This document shows positions 9,561-19,018 of a stretch of DNA of 64,000 bases, in pieces. The DNA is from Dugong dugon (taxonomy: Eukaryota > Chordata > Mammalia > Sirenia > Dugongidae). A program made the position numbers and the translations under genes. Below the pieces are notes generated by a model. It searched no databases and was not told where the DNA came from. It saw nothing but the letters and a program-made list of their open reading frames with translations. The stretch covers positions 137,610,736-137,674,735 of the forward strand of contig CM057463.1 in NCBI GenBank assembly GCA_030035585.1, given 5' to 3'. Position 1 is the stretch's first letter, and each line of letters starts with the position of its first letter.

Positions 9561-11860
9561 ACTACAAACCCTTTTTGTAATATACAGGTATATATATTTA
9601 TACAGGCATATATCATAAACATGTATCAATGAACATATGAATAAATAAAATAATTATATCAATATCTAATATATAGCATATATGTATAACTTTAACAGTG
9701 GTTATTCTTAGGTGATCGACTAATACATGATTTTTAGTTGATGATGGCTCCTCCTGTATTGTAAGGTGTTTTTTGTTTTGTTTTTGTCTTCCAGTGAGCA
9801 TGCATTATATTGATAATTATGAAAAATAAGTTCATAAAAATAAATCATAAAATTTTAAATGTGTGATAGTGAGATAATAACAGTCTGTCGCAAAATAGAC
9901 AGAAATATCTAAAAAAAAATTGTAGAGGAATAGTAGTTAAGAGGTGAAGGGTTCCAAACAAAATACTTTTTACATAGATCTCTAATTCTTTCAAGATCTG
10001 GATAAACAAGCATGAATTAATTGTACTAATTTCTAAAGCCCTATTATTTTGAAATAAGATTGCACAAATGGTGGAATCATAATAATAACTTTTAGCCAAT
10101 CCTCTCTAAGAGAAAAATTGCAAAAGAAAACATGAATTGCCTACTTGAGGTTTTTCCTACATGATTGTGAATATGGGAAGAACAAGGGAAAAAAAGAGAA
10201 AAAAAGGTTTTTTTGTTTCATGCATATTTAAATACCATTTTATTTGTAACTCTTCAATGATTAGAAAAATCTATTATGACCTGAGTAGTAATAATTGATC
10301 ATTCCACAGCAGGAAGTCAGTCAGTCTCTATAATCCACTCACCTCACTTTACAAATGTATTAAGCAATAACTCTTCTGTTATTTATTAACTTAGTATGAT
10401 GAACCTAATGCAGTGGCAACATTCATGAAAAGGCAATAAATACTCAAGAGATTTTGATACAAATTTTCATGAGCTGCATTAAGTTGTTTTTAAGAGTTTG
10501 GTAATAATGCCAACATTTGGAAGGTGTTTTCATGCTTAATAATACGTATCACTTTGTTCTCACAAAGCAATGGCTCAATAAGGAGGCATGTTAACAAAAA
10601 AATCCATTTATTTGGAACTGTAAGTGTTTGTGGTTGCTCTGTTGGCTAGAGAGAGAGAGACTGTGTGTGTGTGTGCGTGTGTTCAGGGAGCTATTAATAG
10701 AACAGTTAAGTCATTTCACTGAAAAATTAATTTAGAAACAAAACCTCATCATTGAAAATAATTGTGCATATGCTATAGTTAGTAGTGAAAAGTCAATAGA
10801 CATATATAAATAAAATTTGCATGCATGTATTTATACAACAGCTCTCTACAAAATGCTAGTCGGTTGTACTTTAAATTACATATACAAATGTGCTTATAAC
10901 TTCAAAAACTATTCTAATTCACAGCAGACATTTTGTGTTTCACAAATCAGAAACTTTTTATTCTTCATATATTTGTGTTGCTTTATTATGCATGTAACAG
11001 GGTGAGAGAATACACAAGCTGTTAACCTCTGTTAACAATCCACAGCACACACATATTTCAGCTCAGTGAGGCTCCTGTAATTTTGGCTTTTTTCAAGCTC
11101 TGTGATATTTTTGCACATGCAGACCATATTTCATTAAGAAAAGCATGTTCATGAAACATCTGTCTGTTTGGTTGCATTGAGACTGCCCCTTAGGCATACA
11201 ACATTTTCTTGGAGTCTTTCTGTTTCTGATGGGTGCCAAGGCAGGGAATAATATACTCTCCAAGGTTATGGGAATTCACTAAATACAGCTGGCAGTGTTA
11301 TGGTATATGAAAAAAAAATCTTTCCAAGCTGTAAACAACTTAAATTTCACAAAGTATTTGTTTACTCTGAAAGAAATAGAGACAAATACCTAGGGGACAT
11401 GGTTAGAAATGGTCATAGGCACTTCTCAGCTATTGTGGCCTCTGTGTCACATGGGTGCCAGAACATAAATCAGGTAAATCCATCTCTCAGGACACTGAGC
11501 AGAAGTCAGATCATGTGGCCAGGCCAGGCAGAATGGATTTAATTAGGAAGATTGCAGCATAATATTCACGCAATCTCCTAAATATTTTTTTTCCCGTTAA
11601 ACAATAGTAATTTCCAAAACCTGACCAATGGGGAATAGCTTTCAAAAGACCACCAGACCTTGTCTCATTAGTAGTTCAACACCAATGCAGGGCTAAGACT
11701 ATACATGTCTGGTTTCTGGTGCTGACACTGAACAGTGGTATAATAGGCAAAGTTGATACCATTGGCTTGAAAAATTCCTCAATCATTTGGCCTCCTTGAG
11801 AAGTGCAATAGTACATTCAGTGCAAATTGTTGTGACTAGTAGATAGCCTTTGTGTATAGG
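9561..11860. other. Mostly unique AT-rich sequence
   Basis: No family recognised beyond small simple repeats: TA-rich 9585-9680 and an AG/TG microsatellite at 10650-10682. The open frame at 11300-11542 has no known motif, low codon bias and no splice context. The segment may be ordinary intronic or intergenic DNA. Confidence 0.5.
10650..10682. repeat. (AG)n then (TG)n microsatellite
   Basis: GAGAGAGAGAGA is followed by CTGTGTGTGTGTGTGTGCGTG. Short compound dinucleotide repeat. Confidence 0.8.
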
Positions 11861-11864
11861 GATG

Positions 11865-12150
11865 ATCTTTTTTTTATTTTTTTAATTAAATTTCCTCCTC
11901 TCATTTGTCCTTATTATGAAAAACCTATTTAAAATTATAATTCTTATGCCCCACATCCTGATTTTTTCCCATTAACTTGCTAGCTCATACTATATTATTT
12001 ACTTGTTCAACATATTTACTTTTAATGACTCTTTTTCCCTACCAGATTTGAGAAATGTGTTTATTTCATTCATGACCGTATCTCAAGTGCCTAAAACAGT
12101 ACCTGACACATGCAAGAGGATCAATAAATACTTTTATAAGGATAACAGTT
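11865..12150 (+). repeat. Possible L2/MIR 3' end
   Basis: The right part, CAAGTGCCTAAAACAGTACC followed by TGACACATGC and GATCAATAAATAC, matches the shared L2/MIR ending (GCACAGTGCCTGGCACA, then CTCAATAAAT). The preceding pyrimidine-rich 130 bases fit an L2 3' region loosely. Confidence 0.5.
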
Positions 12151-12317
12151 CTAAATTTTCAGTAATTTCCTTTGAGATTTCTCCCTTGGGAAGGGTTCTA
12201 TAGTGACACAAGTTCCAGGGATTTATGAAATCCAGACTAAATATTTGTCCTGGTTATACATACTGAACTTCCTGTTTTTATCATGTAAGGTAATTCTAGA
12301 GTCAGTAGCTCACCACC

Positions 12318-12559
12318 TGTCTTAGTTATCTAGTGCTGCTGTAACAGAAATACCACAAGCGGATGGCTTTATCAAACAGAAGTTTATTCTCTAACACTCT
12401 AGTAGGCTAGAAGTCAGAATTCAAAGCACCAGCTCCAGGGGAAGGCTTTCTCTGTCAGCTCTGGAGGAAGGTCCTTGTCATCAACCTTCCCCTGGTCTAG
12501 AAGCTTCTCAATGCAAGGACTCCAGGTCCAAAGGACATGCTCTGCTGCTGGCATCACTA
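12318..12559 (-). mobile_element. MaLR-type LTR fragment (antisense), truncated at a SINE
   Basis: TGTCTTAGTTATCTAGTGCT, ATACCACAAGCGGATGGC, CCAGCTCCAGGGGAAGGC and CTCTGGAGGAAGGTCC are the reverse complement of the right half of the LTR at 53315-53831. About 270 bases of the other half are missing; the SINE at 12560 occupies the broken edge. Confidence 0.75.
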
Positions 12560-12755
12560 CAATTTGTGACTGGCTGCTAAACCAAAGGTTGGTGTTTGAA
12601 TCCACCCAGCTATGCTGTGGACAAAAAGCCTGGCTAACTGCTTCTGTGAAGATTACAGCCAAGAAAACCCTATGGAGCAGTTCAACTCTGTCACACACGG
12701 GTAACCAAGAGTCAGGGCCTAGTCAATGGCCGCTATCAACAATAACAATATATGT
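12560..12755 (+). mobile_element. tRNA-Asn-like SINE with RTE-type tail
   Basis: The head is partly eroded (GACTGGCTGCTAAACCAAAG, then GGTTGGTGTTTGAATCCACC as B box). The body has AAGATTACAGCCAAGAAAAC and CCTATGGAGCAGTTC, and the 3' end has CAATGGCCGCTATCAACAAT. The front of the head lacks a clear A box. Confidence 0.75.
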
Positions 12756-12759
12756 GAAG

Positions 12760-13405
12760 CATTTAGTGAAATGCTGGGCGTATTCAGAGAGTGATCAATC
12801 ACTTGACCTGAAATTCAAGTTCAAAAAAAAAAGAATCCCTGTCCTTTTTTACCACAAAGAAGTCCTTGATATCTCAATGTCTATAAGCCTGAACCCTTAA
12901 CTTTGTAACTGGGCTCAGGTACTTACCCGCTACCCCTTGCTAGAGACCACTTACCTCTCTGAACCTTTTCCTATTACCTACCTCAGGGATTTATATTAAT
13001 TTCTTTCTCACTCTTGCTCAGATAGACATACTGCTCATTTCTATGACTTGTTGTAGAATTTTAGTCTAAACTTCTTGATTCCCCTGTTCTTTCCCCTGAG
13101 AGTTCATTCCTAAATTCACTAGTGCTTCATACGGTCTCTTGTTTCCACACAAGACTTGTTTAACGAGGGAATGACTCCTCACTTTCTGCCAGCCCTCCAA
13201 GCCCCCTGCCTTCCTCAGCCTTGTCAGTCTTGCTACCATCTGAGCCCAGGATCTAAAAAGAGCCTCACTTAAACAAAATGCCTAGTGCATTTTGAACAAA
13301 AAAAAAAAAAGGTTTTGATTTAAGAGGTACATAGATTGGTAGCTCCTGAGATAGATATTTTTTAGAAAGTTAAATTTCGGAGGAAAGCATAGTCAGCAAT
13401 CTTTA
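12760..13405. other. Unassigned sequence
   Basis: Nothing recognised apart from an A run at 13298-13310. Higher GC than its surroundings around 13190-13260, without a long open frame. Confidence 0.45.
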
Positions 13406-13409
13406 AGAG

Positions 13410-14050
13410 CTGTTTTAGTGGTACTGGGCCCTTGCCAGTTTCACTTCCTAAGTGTTCCTCAACCCCATCTCACTTTTCATTACTACATCCACAACCGCAG
13501 TTTAGATTCTAGTCGTCTCTCGCCTAGACTAGCGTCACGGATTTGCAATTGAGCTCACTGTATTCATTCTTGCCATCGTCTAATCCATTCTCCACAGAGG
13601 CACCAATATCTGAAGCGCTAACCTGATCGTTTGAGTGGTTAGAACCCTTTTTTATACAATAAAGTATTAAAAAAAAAGTCTAAACTAATGATCATCAAAG
13701 TGCTGGTTTTTGAATTATTACCTAATCGTGATCAGGAAAGTACAGAAATTTAGTATTTAGGAACTTTTATAGCAATTTGACATTGCCTTTATATATAAAT
13801 ATGTGGCTTTATATTTTATAAGTGTATCGATCCGTAACAGATTGGAAATTTAGAAACTATAAAAATAAGTAAAACATGTCCCTCATCATAGATACTTGAG
13901 AAACATAGTCTAAACTCCTTAATAAGACATACGAAGTCAACATCTGCCACCTTTCAATCTCTCCAACAGTGTCTTCTGCCTCCCCCAAACTAGAATTTTT
14001 CTCCAGAAATTCCAATTCACTTATAGTTCACTACACTCATCAGTAAACTA
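13410..14050 (+). mobile_element. L2 LINE relic, in two pieces
   Basis: 13410-13670 carries the L2 block encoding SRLDYCNS-like residues (TCTAGTCGTCTCTCGCCTAG) and then TTCATTCTTGCC. The second piece, from about 13890, resumes with AAACTCCTTAATAAGACATA and a CTGCCACCTTTCAATCTCTC block. The roughly 220 AT-rich bases between them are flanked by AGTCTAAACT on both sides (13676 and 13905), as if inserted; that insert is unidentified. Confidence 0.5.
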
Positions 14051-14054
14051 TAGC

Positions 14055-14490
14055 AAGAGGTAGCATCATATAGTGGTTAAGAATATTGACTCTGAAGGCA
14101 GATGGCATGGGTCCAAATCTCTGCTCTGTCACTTACTGTCTGTGTTAAATTCTGTGCCTCAATTTCCTCACAGAATAAAGGTATTAATAACCCATTGCCA
14201 TGGAGTCAATCTAACTCATGATGACCCTATAGAATAGAGTAGAACTGCCCCATAGTGTTCCCAAGGCTGTCATCTTTATGGACACAGACTGCCACATCTT
14301 TCTCCCTCAGAGCAGTAGTTGGATTTGAACTGCCAACCTTCCAGTTAGTAGCCAAAGGCGCTTAACCACTGCACAACCAGGGATGCTTAAGGATATTAAT
14401 AATTGCCTCATATCTTAATTGGGAAGATTAAATGCTTTAATGCATCACTTAAAATAGTGCCTCACATGTAGTAAACATCAAATATTTGGA
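14055..14490 (+). mobile_element. MIR SINE, split by a younger SINE
   Basis: The left part has the MIR core layout: TAGTGGTTAAGAATATTGAC, TCTGCTCTGTCACTTACTGT and CCTCAATTTCCTCA. The right part (14389-14490) continues with TAATAATTGCCTCATA, GAAGATTAAATG and TAGTGCCTCACATGTAGTAA. The SINE at 14192-14388 interrupts it, and ATTAATA-type sequence is duplicated at both joints. Confidence 0.8.
14192..14388 (-). mobile_element. tRNA-Asn-like SINE (antisense) inside MIR
   Basis: Reading the minus strand, the head has the A box region AGTGGTTAAGCGCC and B box GGCAGTTCAAATCC. The body contains AAAGATGTGGCAGTCTG and the tail ends GACTCCATGGCAATGGG. GGTATTAATA at 14181 and GGATATTAATA at 14389 are the probable target duplication. 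Confidence 0.8.
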
Positions 14491-14494
14491 TTAT

Positions 14495-14757
14495 TATTTT
14501 CTCCTCCATTCCTTGCTGGTATGTTCTTTCTGACTTAAATACTTTGTCTAACTTTTCATCTGGCTAATGTTGAACCAGTCTTAAAGACAGATAAGACTTC
14601 ATCTTCTCCAGGAAACCTCCCTGATTCTCCAGGCTGACTGACTCTCTCCTGTGCCTTTTTGTGCTACCCTATCACCCTGAACCAATCTCTCTATAACGGC
14701 ATTTACCCCCTCAACCAATACCTCAGTGGCAGCAATTACAACATGGTATTATACTAA
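14495..14757 (+). mobile_element. L2 LINE 3' end
   Basis: AGACTTCATCTTCTCCAGG, AAACCTCCCTGATTCTCCAG, GGCTGACTGACTCTCTCC and CTATAACGGCATTTACC match the untranslated 3' region of L2. The match appears to resume briefly after the next SINE (about 14985-15030). Confidence 0.65.
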
Positions 14758-14972
14758 TATGGAGTCTCTGGGTGGCGTGAATGTTAAGTGCTGGACTACT
14801 AGCGAAAATGTTGGCAGTTCAAATCCACCCAGAGGCACCTCTAAAGACAGTCCTGACAATCTGCTTCGGAAAGATCACAGTCTTGAAAACCCTGCGGAGC
14901 AGTTGTAGTCTGCATTCATAGGGTCACCATAACCCATAATCAACTTGACAGCAACTAACACAACAACATAAT
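14758..14972 (+). mobile_element. tRNA-Asn-like SINE with AAC tail
   Basis: Head GGAGTCTCTGGGTGGCGTGA, A box TGAATGTTAAGTGC, B box GGCAGTTCAAATCC, body AAAGATCACAGTCTTGAAAA, 3' end CAACTTGACAGCAACTAACA plus ACAACA. A TAATA-type repeat on both sides suggests insertion into the L2 tail. Confidence 0.8.
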
Positions 14973-15029
14973 AATAGTCTCTTTGTGTGTCTGTTTCTTC
15001 TACCACGATGACATGATGAGCACGTGACA

Positions 15030-16020
15030 TATGTAAAATGCATAATTCATATTAACAGACCCCATAAACATAACACTTAATGGGCCCCATTCTGAGCCTT
15101 AGAAGGATTCAGGTTCACATTGTCTTACCATTTCAACTGAGCATTGCTTCCTGGAAAAAAAAAAACTGGATGAGAAGAGGGGACTCTGGTGTCTGAGTAA
15201 GAGAACTTAGATTGTCCTCCCTGCACTTAGTGTTGCCCATGAGAACTGAGACAGAATACATATCAACCCTGAAGAAACTTGGCTAGGTAATGGTTATGTA
15301 CAGCTTGACCCATGCCGTGAAAACATTCCCCTCTCCTCATCTGATTCTTCCATGATGTTAATATTATGAACAGTCAGGAGAATGAGATTTACAATTTTCT
15401 TCATAATTAATATGTTTTCTACTTCTTATTATACTTCTGACCATAAGTACAATTATTACAGAAGCACAAAAAAGCTCTAGATTTTAATTTAAACTAAAAA
15501 CTGAGTCATGCATTAAAACTGGTTATATCATTAGTAACTAATTAGACTCAGAGGTGACAGTATTTTCAAAGACTTGTATTCTCATTATAAAATAGCTAAA
15601 TCTTCAATTATCAATGACCATGTGAAAAACCTGGCATTCAAGTGCTGTTAACGGCCATAATGAAATCTCCAATGAGAGGGCTACTTAAGCAAGCCTCCTC
15701 ATAATCTTCATTAAATATAGCCTAAAAGAAAAACAAAGATCAGTCTGGGAACAGGTTTCAGAACTGGCTAAAGACCATGCAAATTACAGTAGATTGACAA
15801 GTCCAAGGCCATAAAGAAATTAGGCCTCTGAGTAAAAAAAATAAAGAGAAAAATACAATCAGCTGAATTAATAAAGGACTTTTAATTATCCAGGATGAAG
15901 GAGAAGGATGGGTTGCATGAGCAATTTAAAGTTTCAGACAATAAAAAATATACTAGCAAATTATTTCAAGCTTTTATATACTATTAATCTACTTTAAAAA
16001 GGCCTGAAAAGATATAATAA
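15030..16020. other. Unique sequence, possible conserved non-coding block
   Basis: No repeat recognised. 15480-15740 is rich in homeodomain-like TAAT/ATTA cores (for example TTAGTAACTAATTAGAC) and in CATTAAA/ATAATG words, without simple-sequence character. Whether it is conserved cannot be judged from one genome. Confidence 0.4.
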
Positions 16021-16022
16021 CT

Positions 16023-16225
16023 GGCTACCCACTGCCCACTGCCATAGAGTCGATTTCAACTCATAGCGACCCTGTAGGACAGAGTAAAACTATACCATAG
16101 GGTTTCCAAGGAGGTAATCTTTATGGAAGCAGACTGCCACATCTTTCACCTGCGGACCGGCTAGCATGTTCAAACCACCGACCTTTTGGTTAGCAGCCAA
16201 GTGCTTTAACCACTGTGCCACCTGA
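16023..16225 (-). mobile_element. tRNA-Asn-like SINE (antisense)
   Basis: The minus strand reads GGTGGCACAGTGGTTAAAGC (A box), anticodon arm GGCTGCTAACCAAAAGGTCG, B box GGTTTGAACATGC, body GTGGCAGTCTGCTTCC, and 3' end GAGTTGAAATCGACTC. It abuts the next SINE. Confidence 0.85.
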
Positions 16226-16233
16226 AAAAAAAC

Positions 16234-16392
16234 TAAACCAAACCCATTGCTGTCAAGTCGATTCCGACTCATAGCGATCCTATAGGACAAAGTAGAACTG
16301 CCCCATAGGGTTTCCAAGGAGAGACTGGTGGATTTGAACTGCTGACCTACTGTTTAGTAGCCAAGCTCTTAACCACTGCGCTGCTTATTTGA
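16234..16392 (-). mobile_element. tRNA-Asn-like SINE, short-body type (antisense)
   Basis: Head at the right (AGCGCAGTGGTTAAGAGC on minus), B box CAGTTCAAATCC, the short-body junction CTCTCCTTGGAAACCC, and the tail GACAGCAATGGGTTTGG. It lacks the longer middle module of its left neighbour, so the two represent different subfamilies in tandem. Confidence 0.85.
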
Positions 16393-17386
16393 GTTTAAGC
16401 TCTTTCCTGGGGTCCTCCTCAGTGTATGATTAAGTGCCCAGGAACTGTGAGATGACCAAATGTGTGGGCGGAGAAAGAAGGATGAAGAAAGCCAGAGGCT
16501 TGGCTGAGCCACAATCTGAATGCTTATATCCTCAAGACCATATGTGCAATATACTGTAGGAAAGTGTAAATCAAAGAAAAATACTGGAATCATGAAAAAT
16601 CACATCTAAGAGAGTATTAATGTCATGCATCATAGAAAACAAGGCCCTCTAATTACTACTTACTTTGAGCAATTCCCATAAAATATTTAATGATGTTAAT
16701 TTAAAGATTGAAACAGCAAAAACAGAAAGTAACATTATTTTTAACTTCTAATTCTGTAAGTTACCATAATTAAAAAAATGAAGGCATTCAAAAGAAAAGG
16801 CAGCTGAATAATAGAAAAATCTTACAGGTAGTACTTAAGTCAGAAATTATTCTTTTCTATCTATTTTTAGGAATATTTATTAAACTTCTTCCATGACAGC
16901 AACACTAATAAAGCATTTTACATCAGATATCCTTTGTAGAACTCTAATTCAAATGTCAGTTTGTTCTTCAGGATAATCACACCTCTTGGGTTTTAGCATT
17001 GTGTGATCTGTACAGATGCAAATAATATGTCATCTAGAGAAACAGGAACATGGTGGTTGGAATATGATGAGATCAGAAGAGAAAAAGTGTGCACTTTAGA
17101 AACTAAATGTAGAGAAATTTCAGGTGAAGAGACCATGATGTTTATAAAATTAGTGTAGCAACTCTACCTAATGTTGATAAATAGTAAGACAATACCTGCA
17201 TGAGCTATTAAGGTGGAAAAAGTAATCGATCATAGAATAAAGAGATCCTACATGGTGAAAAAAGGAAAAATAATATTGACCAAAACAAGAATGGACATAC
17301 AAATAAGATCTTTCCTGACTAAGGGTTTCAGGGAAATCTTTAAAGAGGAAGGCATGGTAATAACAAAGTCATCACCAGCCCATTCT
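16393..17386. other. Unassigned sequence
   Basis: No family or gene recognised. Short open frames (16369-16593 minus, 17213-17404 plus) have no protein-family signature. Confidence 0.45.
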
Positions 17387-17391
17387 CTTAC

Positions 17392-17935
17392 TGTTATGCA
17401 TTGAATTATATTCCCAAAAAAATATATTGAAGTGCTAAACCCTGCTAACTAGGAATATAACTTTGTTTGGAAATATGGTCTTTAAAGATATCAGTTAACA
17501 TGAGGCCATACTTGAGTAGGGTTTATTCTAATCCAATCTGAACGGTATCCTTTTGAAAGAAAAGAGACACAGAGAGACAGAGGAAGGACTGACAAGTGAA
17601 ATGCATCTATAAGCCAAGGAACCCCTGGGGCTACCAGGAGGCCGGAAAAGATCTTTTCCTAGAACCTTCAGAGAGAATATGGTCCTGTCAACACCTTGAT
17701 TTTGGACTACAGCCAGTCCCTGGATTACAAACCAGTTCCATTCCTAAATCTGTCTTTAAATCGAATTTCTACATAAGTCAGAAAAGTTAGGTACAGTTTG
17801 TATCTAACGTCAGTTAGTCAAATGTTTGTCTTAGTGTATGTGCTAGCCTGCAGAACTGTGAGACCATAATTTTCTGTTCTTATAAGCCATCCAATTTGTG
17901 GTACTTCATTACAGTAGCCCTAAGAAATGAATACA
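17392..17935 (+). mobile_element. MLT1-like MaLR LTR with an internal foreign insert
   Basis: The start TGTTATGCATTGAATTATAT and the blocks GGAAATATGGTCTTTAAAG, ATCCTTTTGAAAG, GTCAACACCTTGATTTTGGA, GCAGAACTGTGAGACCATAA and CAGTAGCCCTAAGAAATGAA follow MLT1. CTTAC before and CTTAA after form a four-of-five target duplication. About 130 bases at 17715-17850, between the GATTTTGGACT and CTGCAGAACTG blocks that are normally close together, are not LTR. Confidence 0.75.
17715..17850. mobile_element. Unidentified insert within the MLT1-like LTR
   Basis: The insert carries CCAGTCCCTGGATTACAAAC, TTCCATTCCTAAATCTGTC and TTTAAATCGAATTTCTACAT. This resembles an old short interspersed repeat seen in mammals whose name I cannot assign. 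No terminal repeats were evident by eye. Confidence 0.4.
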
Positions 17936-17999
17936 CTTAACTAACAAAACATCATGCTAACCCCCTAAAACAATAGATCTAATAAAGACCAATTACTAG

Positions 18000-18197
18000 A
18001 AACAGACATCAAGTAGAGGGTCAGTAAAATGAGGGTAACCCTTGGTGAGGTGGATTGACACAACAGTCACATCAATGAACTCAAACATGCCAACAATTAT
18101 GAAGACGGCACGGAACCGAGTAATGTTTGGTTCTGTTATACATAAGGTCGCCCTGAGTTGGAGCCAATTGGACAGCATCTAACAACAACAACAAGGC
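18000..18197 (+). mobile_element. RTE (BovB-like) LINE 3' end
   Basis: It retains AGTAGAGGGTCAGTAAAATG, GGTGGATTGACACAACAGTC and ATGAAGACGGCACGG, and ends ATTGGACAGCATCTAACAAC with an AAC tail. 5'-truncated. Confidence 0.85.
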
Positions 18198-18310
18198 TAT
18201 TTGTAACAGTTGCATAATAGTTCATAGAAGAGATGTATCACATTTATTCAACCATTCTGCTATCGATAGATATTCAAGTTTTTTTTTTCTTTTTTTGTCA
18301 CTAACATCAA
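18198..18310 (-). mobile_element. Ancient L1 3' fragment (antisense)
   Basis: GCATAATAGTTCATAGAAG, CACATTTATTCAACCATTCT and GATAGATATTCAAG are the reverse complement of the ORF2 terminal block near the NKLWYIHT-like region. Short and diverged. Confidence 0.45.
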
Positions 18311-18960
18311 CAGGACAATTATCATCCTTGTGCATAAACACTTAAGTCCTTTCACTTTTGTTTATATAAAGCTAATATAAATGTGGTTCAAAACATATGC
18401 GAGATGTTATCGCTCTTATTTTATCCCGAATATGTGTGTTTGTGGGGAGGGGAGGAGGAGGAAGAATCAAAAGAATTAAATTAGTTATGACCTGGTTGTG
18501 ATTAGGAGACTCCAGTAACTTCAAGGAGTTATTGTTGTTAGTAGCCAACAGTAGATTCTGACTCATGGAAATAAACCTTCAGAAAAGGATTTAATTCAGC
18601 GACTCTATTTGCATAGTGGCCTCTTCTGGTTAAGTTGATGAGTGTGGTTTCACAAAAAAAAAAAAGAAATATTTCCAAGATTAAGGTCCACGGGTAACAG
18701 TTATAATCTGGCACATAAGTTTTAGTATGTCATACAAGGACTTTATTAAACTGGTCTTTTCATAACTGTCTCTTTTCGTCTGTCTCTTCCCTAGACTTAT
18801 CCTATGTTCCGATCGTATTAACCCACTACAGTTTCAAGAGATAACATACCTTTTCACAAGTTCACTTCGCCTCTGAACAAGCTGTTTCCTCTGTCAGAAA
18901 CATTCAGCTCCCCCTACCCTGCTACATTTCCACTTGGTTCACTCTTCCTCAGGCCTGCAA
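18310..18960. other. Unassigned sequence with a partial SINE tail
   Basis: 18533-18570 resembles an antisense RTE/SINE tail (TTATTGTTGTTAGTAGCC, GATTCTGACTCATGG). The remainder is not recognised. There is an A run at 18654-18665. Confidence 0.4.
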
Positions 18961-18983
18961 TACTAGGCTCTATTGTCACTCTT

Positions 18984-19018
18984 GCAAAGCCCTGGTGGTG
19001 CAGTGGTTAAGAGCTATG
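18984..19018 (+). mobile_element. SINE 5' head, separated from its 3' half
   Basis: AAAGCCCTGGTGGTGCAGTG and GTTAAGAGCTATGG form a good SINE head with A box, then change directly into L1 3' UTR sequence. The matching 3' half lies at 20681-20778 in the same orientation. The anticodon arm and B box are missing at the joint. Confidence 0.75.

Noticed and set aside
11300-11542. 80-codon frame in unique DNA as a possible exon
   Set aside because: No domain, no convincing splice sites in frame, ordinary composition; no evidence beyond length.
12475-12900. 141-codon open frame
   Set aside because: It crosses from a MaLR LTR through a SINE into unique DNA, with no protein signature; chance frame.
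13676-13915. Insert flanked by AGTCTAAACT in the L2 at 13.4-14 kb
   Set aside because: No poly(A), terminal repeats or recognisable family, and the flanking words could be chance; not called as a named element.
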